Below, piece by piece: positions 25,706 through 34,307 of a DNA stretch of 48,940 nucleotides. Numbering within the stretch: position 1 is the stretch's first letter; each line of letters opens with the position of its first letter. Both the position numbers and the translations under genes were made by a program. Under the pieces are notes generated by a model that saw only the letters and a program-made list of their open reading frames with translations, was not told where the DNA came from and made no database searches. Origin of the DNA: Acidobacteriaceae bacterium (GTDB taxonomy: Bacteria > Acidobacteriota > Terriglobia > Terriglobales > Acidobacteriaceae); assembly GCA_003134815.1 (NCBI GenBank), contig PLCO01000019.1, positions 1 through 48,940 on the forward strand, written 5' to 3'.

Positions 25706-26842
25706 ATGATGCTTCTATTGATATTTCTGGCTGTGGCAGTTTTCGCGGCCACCTTTGGCTGGTTTTCCAATGCCAAGGAAAACAAGCTCAATAGAGATAT
25801 TCGCAACCAACTCGACCAGCGTGAACGTGCATTAAACGAGCGAGAGCAATTCATCAAAGCGCTCCCGGAAAAGTTCGAGCCCGGGCTCCTTCACGGTCGC
25901 AAATGGCTTGCTCACTTCATTGCCGATGCCGACCGCGCACTCGATGATTCAATCGCTCACAGATTGAGGTTCAAAAGTCGTCCTGCGCAAAAGGCCGCAC
26001 AGGAGGTGTCGGAGGCGCGAGCCCAGCGTCGCGTCTTTAAGGAGCGCGCAAAATTCCTCGAATTTCAACTTCTTTCCTATAGGGAGTATTTTCCGTTCCT
26101 TGAGGAATATGAAGAAATGATCTTGGACGAGGCGATCCGACTTTCCGACAATGGAGACAACTTGGAGGCTCTCGAAGATGCCGATCCCGTTCTCAAATAT
26201 GTGCCGAAAGCAGAATTTGAGCAGCTCTCCGCTAGTGAAAGGAATCAGGTAGCCCTTGATCGTTATCTCAGATCCAATTTGAGTCAATCGGCCATCGGCC
26301 GGTTTTACGAGCGATTCCTTGGCTATCAATTCGAAAGTAAGGGTTGGACAGTTGACTATTACGGGATCGTGAAGGGGTACGAGGACCTTGGGCGTGATCT
26401 CATTTGCAGGAAGGACGGCAAGACGATTATTGTTCAAGCGAAGTGCTGGGCCGCCGAAAAGCTCATCCATGAAAAGCACATATTTCAGTTGTTTGGCACC
26501 ACGCAGCTCTACCTAATGAACAACCTCGGAGAAAGCCTCCTCCCTCCTGAGGTAAAGGCAATCTTCGTGACAACAACTTCCCTCAGCCCCGTCGCGCGCC
26601 AGGCGGCAGAGTGGCTCAAGATCGAAGTACGGGACAACATTGCATTGGACAAGACCTATCCGATGATCAAATGCAATATCAATCAAGCGACCAGAGGGAG
26701 AATCTACCACCTGCCATTCGATCAGCAATACGATCGAACTAAGATCGTCCCTTCGCTCGGTGAGATGTACGCCCGAACTGTCGAGGAGGCCGAGTCCAAG
26801 GGATTCCGGAGGGCATATCGGCACGTAGGGCCATTTACGTGA
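25706..26842 (+). CDS. Membrane-anchored Mrr-like restriction endonuclease
   Basis: A 378-residue protein from ATG 25706. It has an N-terminal transmembrane helix (residues 2-21), a charged coiled-coil-like stretch (about 25-50), a middle helical domain, and an Mrr-type PD-(D/E)xK nuclease domain near 195-300. Visible there are the early Glu in GRFYERFLGY, GWTVDYYGIVKGYEDLGRD with Asp231, and IIVQAKCW with Gln244 and Lys246 (the QxK variant of Mrr). This fold cuts DNA; Mrr proteins usually recognise modified DNA. No methyltransferase or specificity subunit is nearby. Base composition is lower in GC than its neighbours. The frame extends upstream to a TTG at 25577 but there is no clear ribosome site for any start, so the N-terminus is uncertain. 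It converges on gyrA. A defence role is plausible but unproven. Confidence 0.78.
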   Translation: MMLLLIFLAVAVFAATFGWFSNAKENKLNRDIRNQLDQRERALNEREQFIKALPEKFEPGLLHGRKWLAHFIADADRALDDSIAHRLRFKSRPAQKAAQEVSEARAQRRVFKERAKFLEFQLLSYREYFPFLEEYEEMILDEAIRLSDNGDNLEALEDADPVLKYVPKAEFEQLSASERNQVALDRYLRSNLSQSAIGRFYERFLGYQFESKGWTVDYYGIVKGYEDLGRDLICRKDGKTIIVQAKCWAAEKLIHEKHIFQLFGTTQLYLMNNLGESLLPPEVKAIFVTTTSLSPVARQAAEWLKIEVRDNIALDKTYPMIKCNINQATRGRIYHLPFDQQYDRTKIVPSLGEMYARTVEEAESKGFRRAYRHVGPFT

Positions 26843-26903
26843 CTCGGACTGGAACCCTCCGCGCGTTACGCATATAGTCGGAAAATGCTCGCGAGCAGGA
26901 CTG

Positions 26904-29747
26904 TTATTGGAGCAGCGGCGGCTGCTCTTCGGAGCCGTTGCCGTTGAGTTCTTCGGGGGGGATGATGACCGCGGCGGCGACCTTGTCTTCCGGCTCGAGA
27001 TGCAGGATGCGGACGCCCTGGGTGGCGCGGCCTGCGGCGCGAATGGTTTTCGTGTCGCAGCGGATGATTTTGCCGAACTGGCTGATGACCATCAGCTCCG
27101 ATTGCTCGTCTACGCGCAGAATCGCCGAGGACTTGCCCACCTTTGAAGTGGCCTTCAGGTTGTTGACGCCTTGCGCACCGCGCGCAGTCAAGCGATATTC
27201 GTCGATGTCGGTCCTCTTGCCGTAGCCGTTCTCAGTGACGGTGAGAATGAGATATTTGGTTACGGCGAGCTTTTCGTCAAGTTCCTTGAGCGCTGTCCAC
27301 GAGTCCTCGACCGCCTTTTCCGCGGTCTTCTCCGCAGTTTTTAGTTTCTCGCTTTGCTGATCGGCGCGTTTGTCTTCGCGGACCTTTTGCAGCGCTGCCT
27401 TCTTTTTGGCGTATTCCGCGCGCAGGGCGTTGAGTTTCGCAGTCAGCCCGAGTTTGGCGGCCTGAGCGTCCCGCTCCTCGTCGCGGGTCTGGTCGGACGG
27501 TGTAATGGCGATGCCGATGAGCTGATCGTCCTTCTTGAGCGAAATACCTCGGTTGCCGGCGGCGTTGCGGCCCATGGGGCGAAGTCCAACGCCATTGCGT
27601 TCGGGGTCGTATTCTTCCTCGAAGCGAATCGCCATACCATCGCGAGTGCCGAGGAAGATTGTCTGCTTGCCATCGGTGAGGCAGGCGGCGATCAAGTCGT
27701 CTTCACTGTCAATGGCGATGGCGATAATGCCACGGGCCATGACGTTCGAGAAATCCTTGAGCGGGGTCTTTTTTACGGTGCCGTTGCGCGTGGCGAAGAA
27801 GACGTACTTGCCTTCTTCTTCGAGATCGCGGACGGGCAGGATGGCGACAACTTTTTCTCCGGGCTGAAGATCGAGCAGACTTTGCATCGACTTGCCCTTG
27901 CCGGCGGCGCCAACGTCGGGGATTTCGTAGATCTTGAGCCAGTAGACGCGGCCGGTGTTGGTGAAGCAGAGCAGGAAGGCGTGGGTGGAGTCGACGATGA
28001 GCTGCGCGACGAAGTCTTCTTCGCGGGTCTTCATGCCCATGCGTCCGGTGCCGCCGCGGCGCTGCTGGCGGTAAATGGAGATGGGCGTGCGCTTGAGGTA
28101 GCCCTGATGGCTGACGGTGACGGCGACCTGCTCGTCGGCGATGAGGTCTTCAAGCTGCAGCTCGGCGCTTTCGTCGATGATCTCGGTGCGGCGCTTGTTG
28201 CCGTATTTGTCTCGGACGTCTTCAAGCTCCTTGACGATGACCGCGCGGAGTTTTGTCTCGCTGCCGAGGATCTCTTCGTATTCGGCGATTCTGAGGCGGA
28301 TCTCGCCCAACTCCTTGAGGAGCTCGTCGACGGAGAGTTGCGTGAGGCGATAGAGCTGCAGTTCGAGAATGGCGTCGACCTGGCGGAGGGTGAGGCCGCG
28401 CTCTTCGTGGCGCTGCAATTCGCGGTCGAGCTGAATGATGATTTCGGTGCCCTTGCCCCAGGCGTAGAGGTTTTCGCGCGCCTCAGCCCGCGAAGCCGAC
28501 GCGCGAATGATCTTGATGACGGTGTCGAGGTTGTCGAGCGCGATCTTGAGGCCTTCCAAGATGTGCTCGCGCTCGCGCGCCTTGCGCAGCAGGTAGACGG
28601 TGCGGCGCTGGACGACGTCGATCCGGTGGTCGATGAAGACGCGGATGGCTTCGGCGAGGCCCAGTTCAAGCGGCTGGCTGTTGACCACAGCCAGAAAGAT
28701 CATGGAGAAGCTTTCCTGCAGTTGCGTGTGCTTGTAGAGCTGGTTGAGGACGATTTCAGGCTGCGCGCCGCGCTTGAGACCGATGACGAACCTCATGCCG
28801 TCGCGGTCGCTCTCGTCGCGGGTGCGGTCGGGGCTGATGTCGATGTCGGAGATGACTTTGTTCTGGACCAGCTCGGCGATGCGCTTGAAGAGCGTGGATT
28901 TGTTGACCTGATAGGGAAGTTCGGTGACGACGAGGGCCTTGAGCTCCTTGGTGGCGTTTTCAGTGGCTACGCGAGCGCGCATGAGGAAGCGTCCGCGGCC
29001 GGTGCGATAGGCCTCAACGATGCCGGCGCGGCCGTAGAGAATGGCGCCGGTAGGGAAGTCCGGCCCTTTGACGTGCTTGAGCACTTCGGCCAGGCCGGCC
29101 TTGGGATTTTTGACGAGATCGATGGCGGCGTTAACAACTTCGGTCAAGTTGTGCGGAGGAATATTGGTGGCCATGCCGACGGCGATGCCGCTTGATCCGT
29201 TGACAATGAGGTTCGGAATGCGTGTGGGCAGGACCGATGGCTCGACGGTGGACTCGTCGTAGTTGGGCACGAAGTCCACGGTTTCCATGTCGATGTCGGC
29301 CATGAGCTCGCCGGTGATGCGCTCCATGCGGCACTCGGTGTAGCGCATGGCGGCGGGCGGATCGCCGTCGACGGAGCCGAAGTTTCCCTGGCCATCGACA
29401 AGCGGCTCGCGCATGGAAAACGGCTGCGCCATGCGGACCAGCGTGTCGTAAATAGCGGAGTCGCCGTGGGGATGATAGACGCCCATGGCCTGGCCGACGA
29501 CTTTGGCGCACTTGGTGTATTTCTTGTTGTGCTCCAGGCCCATCTCGCTCATGGTGTAGAGCACGCGGCGATGGACAGGCTTGAGACCATCGCGGGCGTC
29601 GGGGAGCGCGCGCCCGATAATGACCGACATGGAGTAGTCGAGATAGGAGCGGCGCATCTCCTCTTCGATGTTGATGGGGACGAGGTTGGTGCCGCCGGGA
29701 GGGTTCGGTGGATCGAGAGGGAGCTGGGGATTCTGATCGTCTGGCAT
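26904..29747 (-). CDS. gyrA: DNA gyrase subunit A
   Basis: Breakage-reunion subunit of DNA gyrase, which introduces negative supercoils with GyrB. The 947 residues begin with an Asn/Pro-rich leader then [20 protein letters not shown]. The active-site Tyr is Y136 in AAMRYTE. In the quinolone region the residues equivalent to E. coli Ser83 and Asp87 are Ser97 and Asp101 ([11 protein letters not shown]), the drug-sensitive form. The GyrA box QRRGGTG, required for DNA wrapping, is present near residue 565. The C-terminal pinwheel contains an extra highly charged, Lys/Glu/Ala-rich stretch of roughly 80 residues (about 748-829, DNA about 27260-27505) between VIGIAIT-like strand LIGIAITP and [16 protein letters not shown]. 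coli GyrA, at 875 residues, lacks it. gyrB is not in the window. Confidence 0.96.
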   Translation of the reverse strand: MPDDQNPQLPLDPPNPPGGTNLVPINIEEEMRRSYLDYSMSVIIGRALPDARDGLKPVHRRVLYTMSEMGLEHNKKYTKCAKVVGQAMGVYHPHGDSAIYDTLVRMAQPFSMREPLVDGQGNFGSVDGDPPAAMRYTECRMERITGELMADIDMETVDFVPNYDESTVEPSVLPTRIPNLIVNGSSGIAVGMATNIPPHNLTEVVNAAIDLVKNPKAGLAEVLKHVKGPDFPTGAILYGRAGIVEAYRTGRGRFLMRARVATENATKELKALVVTELPYQVNKSTLFKRIAELVQNKVISDIDISPDRTRDESDRDGMRFVIGLKRGAQPEIVLNQLYKHTQLQESFSMIFLAVVNSQPLELGLAEAIRVFIDHRIDVVQRRTVYLLRKAREREHILEGLKIALDNLDTVIKIIRASASRAEARENLYAWGKGTEIIIQLDRELQRHEERGLTLRQVDAILELQLYRLTQLSVDELLKELGEIRLRIAEYEEILGSETKLRAVIVKELEDVRDKYGNKRRTEIIDESAELQLEDLIADEQVAVTVSHQGYLKRTPISIYRQQRRGGTGRMGMKTREEDFVAQLIVDSTHAFLLCFTNTGRVYWLKIYEIPDVGAAGKGKSMQSLLDLQPGEKVVAILPVRDLEEEGKYVFFATRNGTVKKTPLKDFSNVMARGIIAIAIDSEDDLIAACLTDGKQTIFLGTRDGMAIRFEEEYDPERNGVGLRPMGRNAAGNRGISLKKDDQLIGIAITPSDQTRDEERDAQAAKLGLTAKLNALRAEYAKKKAALQKVREDKRADQQSEKLKTAEKTAEKAVEDSWTALKELDEKLAVTKYLILTVTENGYGKRTDIDEYRLTARGAQGVNNLKATSKVGKSSAILRVDEQSELMVISQFGKIIRCDTKTIRAAGRATQGVRILHLEPEDKVAAAVIIPPEELNGNGSEEQPPLLQ

Positions 29748-29913
29748 AGAGTTTTCGAGGTCCGCGGGGAGGCGGCGGAAAAGGCCGGAAAGAGCGGGGC
29801 CGGGTCCGCAGGTCTCTCCTTCTATTTTAGTGGTTTGAAGGGGGATTTAGCAAGGTAGGCTGTGGGAAATAAAGCCTTATTTTGCTTAGTTTTATGGGGC
29901 GGTTCCAATGGTG

Positions 29914-29943
29914 CGTGTGGCGTCGCTGAAGTGACGCCGCACG
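29914..29943 (-). terminator. 13-bp hairpin with tetraloop, terminator-like
   Basis: Positions 29914-29926 pair with 29931-29943 (one or two G-U pairs) around a 4-nt TGAA loop. It lies 12 bp past the stop of the HigA-like gene and before the gyrA start region, on the transcribed minus strand. There is no T-run, so it could instead be a Rho-dependent pause site or an RNA-stabilising end. The rest of the 208-bp gap shows no gene. Confidence 0.45.
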
Positions 29944-29955
29944 GGGCTTGAGCTG

Positions 29956-30342
29956 TTAGACTGCACGCCGGGTTTTGGTCTTCAATTTGGAGCTGCTGCG
30001 GGTGTTCTTTCTTGTCTTTTTCCTGCTGCTGGTCTCGCCGAATCCAGCGAGGATCACGGGGGGCCGATCAGGCAACTCGACCACCAACTTGAGTTTGCCG
30101 CCGAGGCCCTCTACGTAGCCTCGGAGCGTCGAGATGTAGAGATCGGATCGCTTTTCGATGCGCGAAACGCCCTCCTGCCCGATTTTGAGTTTCTTAGAGA
30201 GGCGAGCTTGAGTCAGTTTGCGCAGGCGACGAACCTCGCGCAGGTTGAGTTCTTCGGCCTTGAGCTCCTCCGCGCGACACTTGATCCATTGCTGATCTTC
30301 GGCGGAAAATTCCTTGAAAACCTCTTCGTAGGGAATCGTCAT
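29956..30342 (-). CDS. HigA-type antitoxin (XRE helix-turn-helix)
   Basis: A 128-residue DNA-binding antitoxin. An N-terminal helical part leads to an XRE-type helix-turn-helix at about 38-75 (LRKLTQARLSKKLKIGQEGVSRIEKR), followed by a strand-rich part GGKLKLVVELPDRPPV. The last 25 residues are unusually rich in Lys, Arg, Thr and Ser. The gene overlaps the end of the toxin gene by 4 nt (ATGA), toxin first, as in HigBA modules. It should neutralise the toxin and repress the operon. The basic tail is not a usual part of the family and may add DNA or RNA affinity. Confidence 0.88.
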   Translation of the reverse strand: MTIPYEEVFKEFSAEDQQWIKCRAEELKAEELNLREVRRLRKLTQARLSKKLKIGQEGVSRIEKRSDLYISTLRGYVEGLGGKLKLVVELPDRPPVILAGFGETSSRKKTRKNTRSSSKLKTKTRRAV

Positions 30343-30725
30343 TTCTTGTCAATCCTCTTCTGCTGCCGGGCACGCACCTTGGTCAAATGCTGCGCGAAGC
30401 GCCTATCGGCGACATCGATCAAGTCGGAATAGAACCGGTCCTTGGAAACCCCGGCTTTGTTCGCACCAACCAGCAAAATGGCGCTCCGCTCGGGATCGAA
30501 TGCAAAGGCGACACGCCAAACCCCTCCATCGGCATCGAACCGTAACTCTTTCATGTTCGCATGTCGCGCACCTTTGAGCGTGTCGACATACGGCCTTCTC
30601 AATAAAGGGCCCAGTTCTTGCAATCGCTCCAGCCGCGCAGCAAGCTCACGTTTTACAGGAGCCGAGAACGCTCGAAACTCGGGTAAGAACTCATTGTGAA
30701 ACTCGACAACCCAATGCCTGGTCAT
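30339..30725 (-). CDS. HigB-type toxin (phage-derived Gp49-like)
   Basis: A 128-residue RelE/HigB-superfamily toxin of the Gp49-like group, expected to cut mRNA on the ribosome and stop growth. Characteristic blocks are HWVVEFHNEFLPEF (4-17), LKGARHANMKELRF, GGVWRVAFAFDPERSAILLVG and a C-terminal RFYSDLIDVADRRFAQHL. Start ATG 30725 begins the conserved strand; an in-frame ATG at 30761 adds 12 unconserved residues. It is first in an operon with the XRE antitoxin. Confidence 0.88.
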   Translation of the reverse strand: MTRHWVVEFHNEFLPEFRAFSAPVKRELAARLERLQELGPLLRRPYVDTLKGARHANMKELRFDADGGVWRVAFAFDPERSAILLVGANKAGVSKDRFYSDLIDVADRRFAQHLTKVRARQQKRIDKK

Positions 30726-30770
30726 AGTATGCTCCGAAGAGCCTAATGTCTTCAAGAGCATTTTTCGCTC

Positions 30771-32024
30771 CTACACCAGGCTCGGCAGGCTGATGATGCA
30801 GATTACTGCCTGAAGAAAGACGATTGCTCCGCCAGCGGCGAGGGCCAGGCGGCCACGCGGACCATCGTAGGCGTCGGCAAAGACGCCGCCCACAAAGGTG
30901 AGGAGAAATGGCAGCGACCAGAGCCAGGGAGTTCCGGGCGCGCCTGTCATAACGAGGAACATCAGAACGACCGCGCAGAGAAGAGGAACCGTATTGCCGA
31001 AGTAGCGCGACTTGCGCGCGGCGAGATACAGCATTAGAGCGGCGGCGGACGCTAGTGAGACTCCGCTGTTGACGAATGAAAAAAAGAATCGCCGGGCAGG
31101 ATCAGCGGAAACGGAGACGAAGCCGGCTGAGGAACGGACTGCGTAGCTGAATGCGTCAGGCGAGAATCCATAGCAGGCGAAAAGCAGCACCAGGCCGCCG
31201 GCCACGGAGACCAGGACGATGGGCAGCGCCTGGCTCCTGTGGCCTTCGGCAATCCAGAACATGGCCAGCAGTCCCAGCAGCGCCGCAACGGGAAGCGCCG
31301 CGATGTGGGAGGCGGCAATGACGCCGAAGATCACCGTGAGGAGCACGAGGCGCGGACGCCACTTTCCACCCCAGCGACGAAGACCTGTTGCTGGGGGCCC
31401 CGGCTTGCGAGCCGGGCCTTGCATGGAGTGCGCCACTCCGATGCAGGTGTAGACGCCGCCAAAGACACCGAGCGCGGCCAGCACGTCGGGATTGGGCGCG
31501 AGGCAAGCCTTGAGGACAGCGGGCGAGAAGCAATAAAGGGCGAGGGCCGTGTAACCGCCCAGATTGCCGTAGAGGCGGCGCGTGACCCACCAGATGCAGC
31601 CGCCGAGCACGAATCCGGCAAAGAGGAATGGCAGGCGCAGAAGCAGGAGGATATGCGTCATCTGATGGCGCAGTTCCCAGGTGCTCAGCTCGCTGCCGGA
31701 ATTCTGTACGACGCGATTCTCTGGACTGCGAAAGAGATCGAATCCACGCTGGATGAGGAGATTGAGGGTGAGCGGAAGCCCGGCGAGGCGGTAGGCCAGA
31801 ATGCCGTCGTGGATGTTGCCGCAGGAGGTGTAGTAGCCAGCGAGAGGCGAGGGATTTTCCCAGGTTTCGCGGCCGCAGCGGGCGTATTGATAGTCGCTGT
31901 CGGTCAGCGTTTGCCGGCTGACGAGCCAAAACCCCTGCAGCAGGAAGGCCGCCAGGAGTGCTGCCGCGATGCGTTGCGGCAGATTGAAGCGGAAGCGGCG
32001 AAGCATGCCAAAGCGGTGAGCCAT
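30771..32024 (-). CDS. Polytopic membrane protein, glycosyltransferase-like
   Basis: A 417-residue integral membrane protein with about ten hydrophobic segments. The first loop after an N-terminal helix is acidic and polar (LTDSDYQYARCGRETW, about 39-54), and conserved-looking polar positions recur in SCGNIHDGIL. This layout is that of GT-C membrane glycosyltransferases (family 39/83), in which an Asp-containing first loop is catalytic, but the exact motif is not convincing. I chose ATG 32024 because the frame otherwise begins at a TTG (32033). The loop near residues 205-220 contains a Pro/Gly/Arg-rich insert encoded by a DNA palindrome at 31399-31416. It lies 45 bp upstream of the HigB-type gene on the same strand. 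Function remains open. Confidence 0.75.
   Translation of the reverse strand: MAHRFGMLRRFRFNLPQRIAAALLAAFLLQGFWLVSRQTLTDSDYQYARCGRETWENPSPLAGYYTSCGNIHDGILAYRLAGLPLTLNLLIQRGFDLFRSPENRVVQNSGSELSTWELRHQMTHILLLLRLPFLFAGFVLGGCIWWVTRRLYGNLGGYTALALYCFSPAVLKACLAPNPDVLAALGVFGGVYTCIGVAHSMQGPARKPGPPATGLRRWGGKWRPRLVLLTVIFGVIAASHIAALPVAALLGLLAMFWIAEGHRSQALPIVLVSVAGGLVLLFACYGFSPDAFSYAVRSSAGFVSVSADPARRFFFSFVNSGVSLASAAALMLYLAARKSRYFGNTVPLLCAVVLMFLVMTGAPGTPWLWSLPFLLTFVGGVFADAYDGPRGRLALAAGGAIVFLQAVICIISLPSLV
31399..31416. repeat. GC-rich palindrome inside a coding region
   Basis: CCCGGCT (31399-31405) and AGCCGGG (31410-31416) form a perfect 7-bp stem with a TGCG loop, flanked by further GGC/GCC pairing. It encodes a Pro/Gly/Arg-rich loop between membrane segments and resembles short REP-like hairpins. 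No second copy was noticed in the window. Confidence 0.5.
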
Positions 32025-32144
32025 CACGTTCAAAGCAAGCTTACCAGTCTGAACGGTTGTGTCTCTATGGTCGCTTTTGGGTTGGATCGCGCATTGCGAG
32101 CGAAGTTCGCCGTGGCGAACGAACTTTCGATAGCGCGCAAAAAA

Positions 32145-32283
32145 GAAAGCCGCCCCGAACAGGCTGTTACGAAACTCAAAATTGAGAGCACATATAGGGT
32201 TTGCAATTTGCTCAAGGCCCTACCGATTGTGGTCTAAGCTCAAGATTTTCTGGTTTCGTAACAGCCTGCGAAGGACGGCTTTC
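32145..32283. repeat. Inverted-repeat element, about 139 bp
   Basis: Outer arms GAAAGCCG (32145-32152) and CGGCTTTC (32276-32283), then a perfect 15-bp inverted repeat AGGCTGTTACGAAAC (32161-32175) and GTTTCGTAACAGCCT (32253-32267), with weaker pairing further in. The element fills the gap between two minus-strand genes. The roughly 77-bp centre shows no open frame. Long terminal inverted repeats and small size fit a miniature transposon-like element or a large cruciform terminator. No target duplication is evident. A separate 7-2-7 palindrome lies at 32105-32120. Confidence 0.6.
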
Positions 32284-32301
32284 CGCACGCAAGCGTTGGT
32301 G

Positions 32302-33969
32302 CTAATTGAAGATTGCGCCGACGGTGTCGTCGAAGGTGAGCGTGACCTCGCAACTGTTGGGTCCCGCCGCTGAGATGGCGGCCAGGGGTACGCAGTTGTA
32401 AGACCATCCACCAAAGGCTCCTGCCCCGGCAGGCGCCGTGAGGATCACGGTTGTGCCAACGGGATAGGTTGCCACACAAACCGATCCGCCAAGCCCTGCG
32501 CCGGCAGAGCCGGGGCCGCAATGGAGCACGTTGGGGGTGCCGGTGGCGGATGGAGCTGTTACGAGCCAGTTGGATGTGTTCAGGCCCTCGTTATAGACCG
32601 TAAGCGTGGACAGGAGCGAGGACGCCTCAGAACCCGGGAAGCACGAGCCAGCAGTCGTCGGCGTGGGCAGAACCAGCGGGCAACTAAAGCTGGCGGTAGC
32701 CGTCTGAATCGATCCGGTTTGTGCGTCGGTCGCTTCGGCGATAATCGTCGCGCCTCCGTTACCGTAGGCAGTCACAATTCCGGCGTTTGCCCCTCCGCTT
32801 GGGGTGCCCGTGCCATTTGAGTTGACAGGGAAGACGCTGGGCGCAGAGGTGAGCCACTGCACCGAGTTGGTGAGGTCTCTGACGGTCGGGGGCGTTGAAT
32901 ACGTTCCGATGGCAAGGAACTGTCCGGCATCGAGCAGGTTGCCGACCGTAATGGAAGTCGGGATGATCTGGAGCGCGAGTAGCGGCTCTGGTGCGGGCGT
33001 GAGGGCCACGCTGACCGTTGAGAAGTTCGAGACGATCGACCCATCAGGATTTTTCAATTCCGCAGTGATCGTACTCATGCCCAGGCTCACTCCGGTTGCT
33101 ATGCCGTTGCCCGAGGCAAGCCCGGATGTGACGGTAGCAACAGACGGAATGCTGGAAAGCCAGGTGAGCTGCGGAGAGTTGGTTACATCCTGTTCGAGGC
33201 CGGTAGTGCCTGAAGTGGCGAGCGCAACGAACTGCCCCGTCTGGCCCGAGGCCGAGACGGTTTGGGAGGTTGGAAGAAGGGTGACGGCGGTATATTCCTC
33301 GGTTGTTCCGCCGAGCACTGTGAAGCTGGCCGTGGCGGTGAGGGTGTTGCCGCCCGTGGAGTAGAGGGCGGTGATGGTCGCGGTGCCCTTACCCGCCGCG
33401 GTGGCGAAGCCTGTGTTTGCGCCGACGGTCGCGATCTGCTGGCTGCTTGAACTCCAGGAGACCGCGCCAGTCAAGTTGACGGTGGAGCCCGAAGAAGTGG
33501 TTCCGATAGCGAGGAATTGGGCTGTTTCAGTGGGTAAGGCCACAGACTGCGATGTGGGGATGATGGCCAGGGAGACAACCGCGCCACCGGAACCACCTCC
33601 GCCAGAGCTGGCAGGAACTGTAATTGTCGAGGCGGCGGTGAGCGTTCCTGTGAAGCCATGGATGCTCGCGGTGATTTGGATGACCCCGGGACCGGTTGCG
33701 GTAACCAGACCGGTAGGATTGACAGTGGCGACATTAATGGAGGTCGTAGTCCAGGTCACCTGATCGGTGAGGTCCTGTGTCGTCGACGGGTGGTTGCTTC
33801 CATGGCCATAAATTCCTGTGGCCGTGAGCTGCGCCGTGGCCCCGATGCCCATGGTGATCGCGTTGGGCGTGACCACAAGCGAATCTACCTGAGAATTGGT
33901 GCAGCCCGCTATTGGCAGCGCAATAGCGATGAGGAGAAGCACCCGCGACAAAAAATCTCGATCATGCAT
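32302..33969 (-). CDS. Lipoprotein with bacterial Ig-like (Big_2) repeats
   Basis: A 555-residue surface or periplasmic lipoprotein. A short basic start and hydrophobic core lead to the lipobox IAGC with the lipidated Cys at residue 23. Then come about four Big_2-like modules of 100-120 residues with the usual pattern (L-V-P---T---G-T-Q, then V-W-SS----VATV and G-ATA-G-G-ATITA). They start near 30, 132, 230 and 325, the first two separated by a Gly/Ser linker. The last 100 residues (from about 425) differ and contain several Cys. A GAGG site 6 nt upstream supports the start. It probably mediates adhesion or acts as a structural surface protein. It is the upstream gene of the minus-strand block ending at HigA. 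Confidence 0.85.
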   Translation of the reverse strand: MHDRDFLSRVLLLIAIALPIAGCTNSQVDSLVVTPNAITMGIGATAQLTATGIYGHGSNHPSTTQDLTDQVTWTTTSINVATVNPTGLVTATGPGVIQITASIHGFTGTLTAASTITVPASSGGGGSGGAVVSLAIIPTSQSVALPTETAQFLAIGTTSSGSTVNLTGAVSWSSSSQQIATVGANTGFATAAGKGTATITALYSTGGNTLTATASFTVLGGTTEEYTAVTLLPTSQTVSASGQTGQFVALATSGTTGLEQDVTNSPQLTWLSSIPSVATVTSGLASGNGIATGVSLGMSTITAELKNPDGSIVSNFSTVSVALTPAPEPLLALQIIPTSITVGNLLDAGQFLAIGTYSTPPTVRDLTNSVQWLTSAPSVFPVNSNGTGTPSGGANAGIVTAYGNGGATIIAEATDAQTGSIQTATASFSCPLVLPTPTTAGSCFPGSEASSLLSTLTVYNEGLNTSNWLVTAPSATGTPNVLHCGPGSAGAGLGGSVCVATYPVGTTVILTAPAGAGAFGGWSYNCVPLAAISAAGPNSCEVTLTFDDTVGAIFN

Positions 33970-34307
33970 GGTTGACCTCTGGAGCCTGCAGACCGCTTTG
34001 ACGTAAAACAGAACATCGTCATGGCAGACTCTCGCTGGCCTGTATGCCTTCGACTATAGGGCATGTAAACAGCACACCGCAGTCACACGAAGGTGTTACT
34101 TTGGGCTTGGCATCAAGACAGTCAATAAGCCTTCCCGGATTGAGTTTTGGGGGCCGTTGAAGGCATCAATACGATCATCCATGCGGCGATGGAATGCCTT
34201 CCGCGCTCGGGTCGATGATTCGCCTTCGATGATTCCCCACCATTGCATGCTTCGTCGTAGTGTTTGCTTTGCCGCTACCTGCGGGAACGGCTACACTTCT
34301 CCTCAGC
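33970..34307. other. Divergent promoter region, no gene seen
   Basis: The 338 bp between the lipoprotein (minus) and ruvB (plus) contain no supported frame. A GTG at 34260 could extend RuvB by 16 hydrophobic residues but lacks a ribosome site. No clear promoter elements stood out. Confidence 0.4.

Noticed and set aside
26885..26910. TGCTCGCGAGCA palindrome as terminator between the Mrr-like gene and gyrA
   Set aside because: No loop and no T-run; too short to call.
27354..29195. 613-codon plus-strand open frame opposite gyrA
   Set aside because: Exactly antisense to gyrA, with the Val/Asp/Gly/Leu-rich composition typical of GC-rich antisense frames; no family motif.
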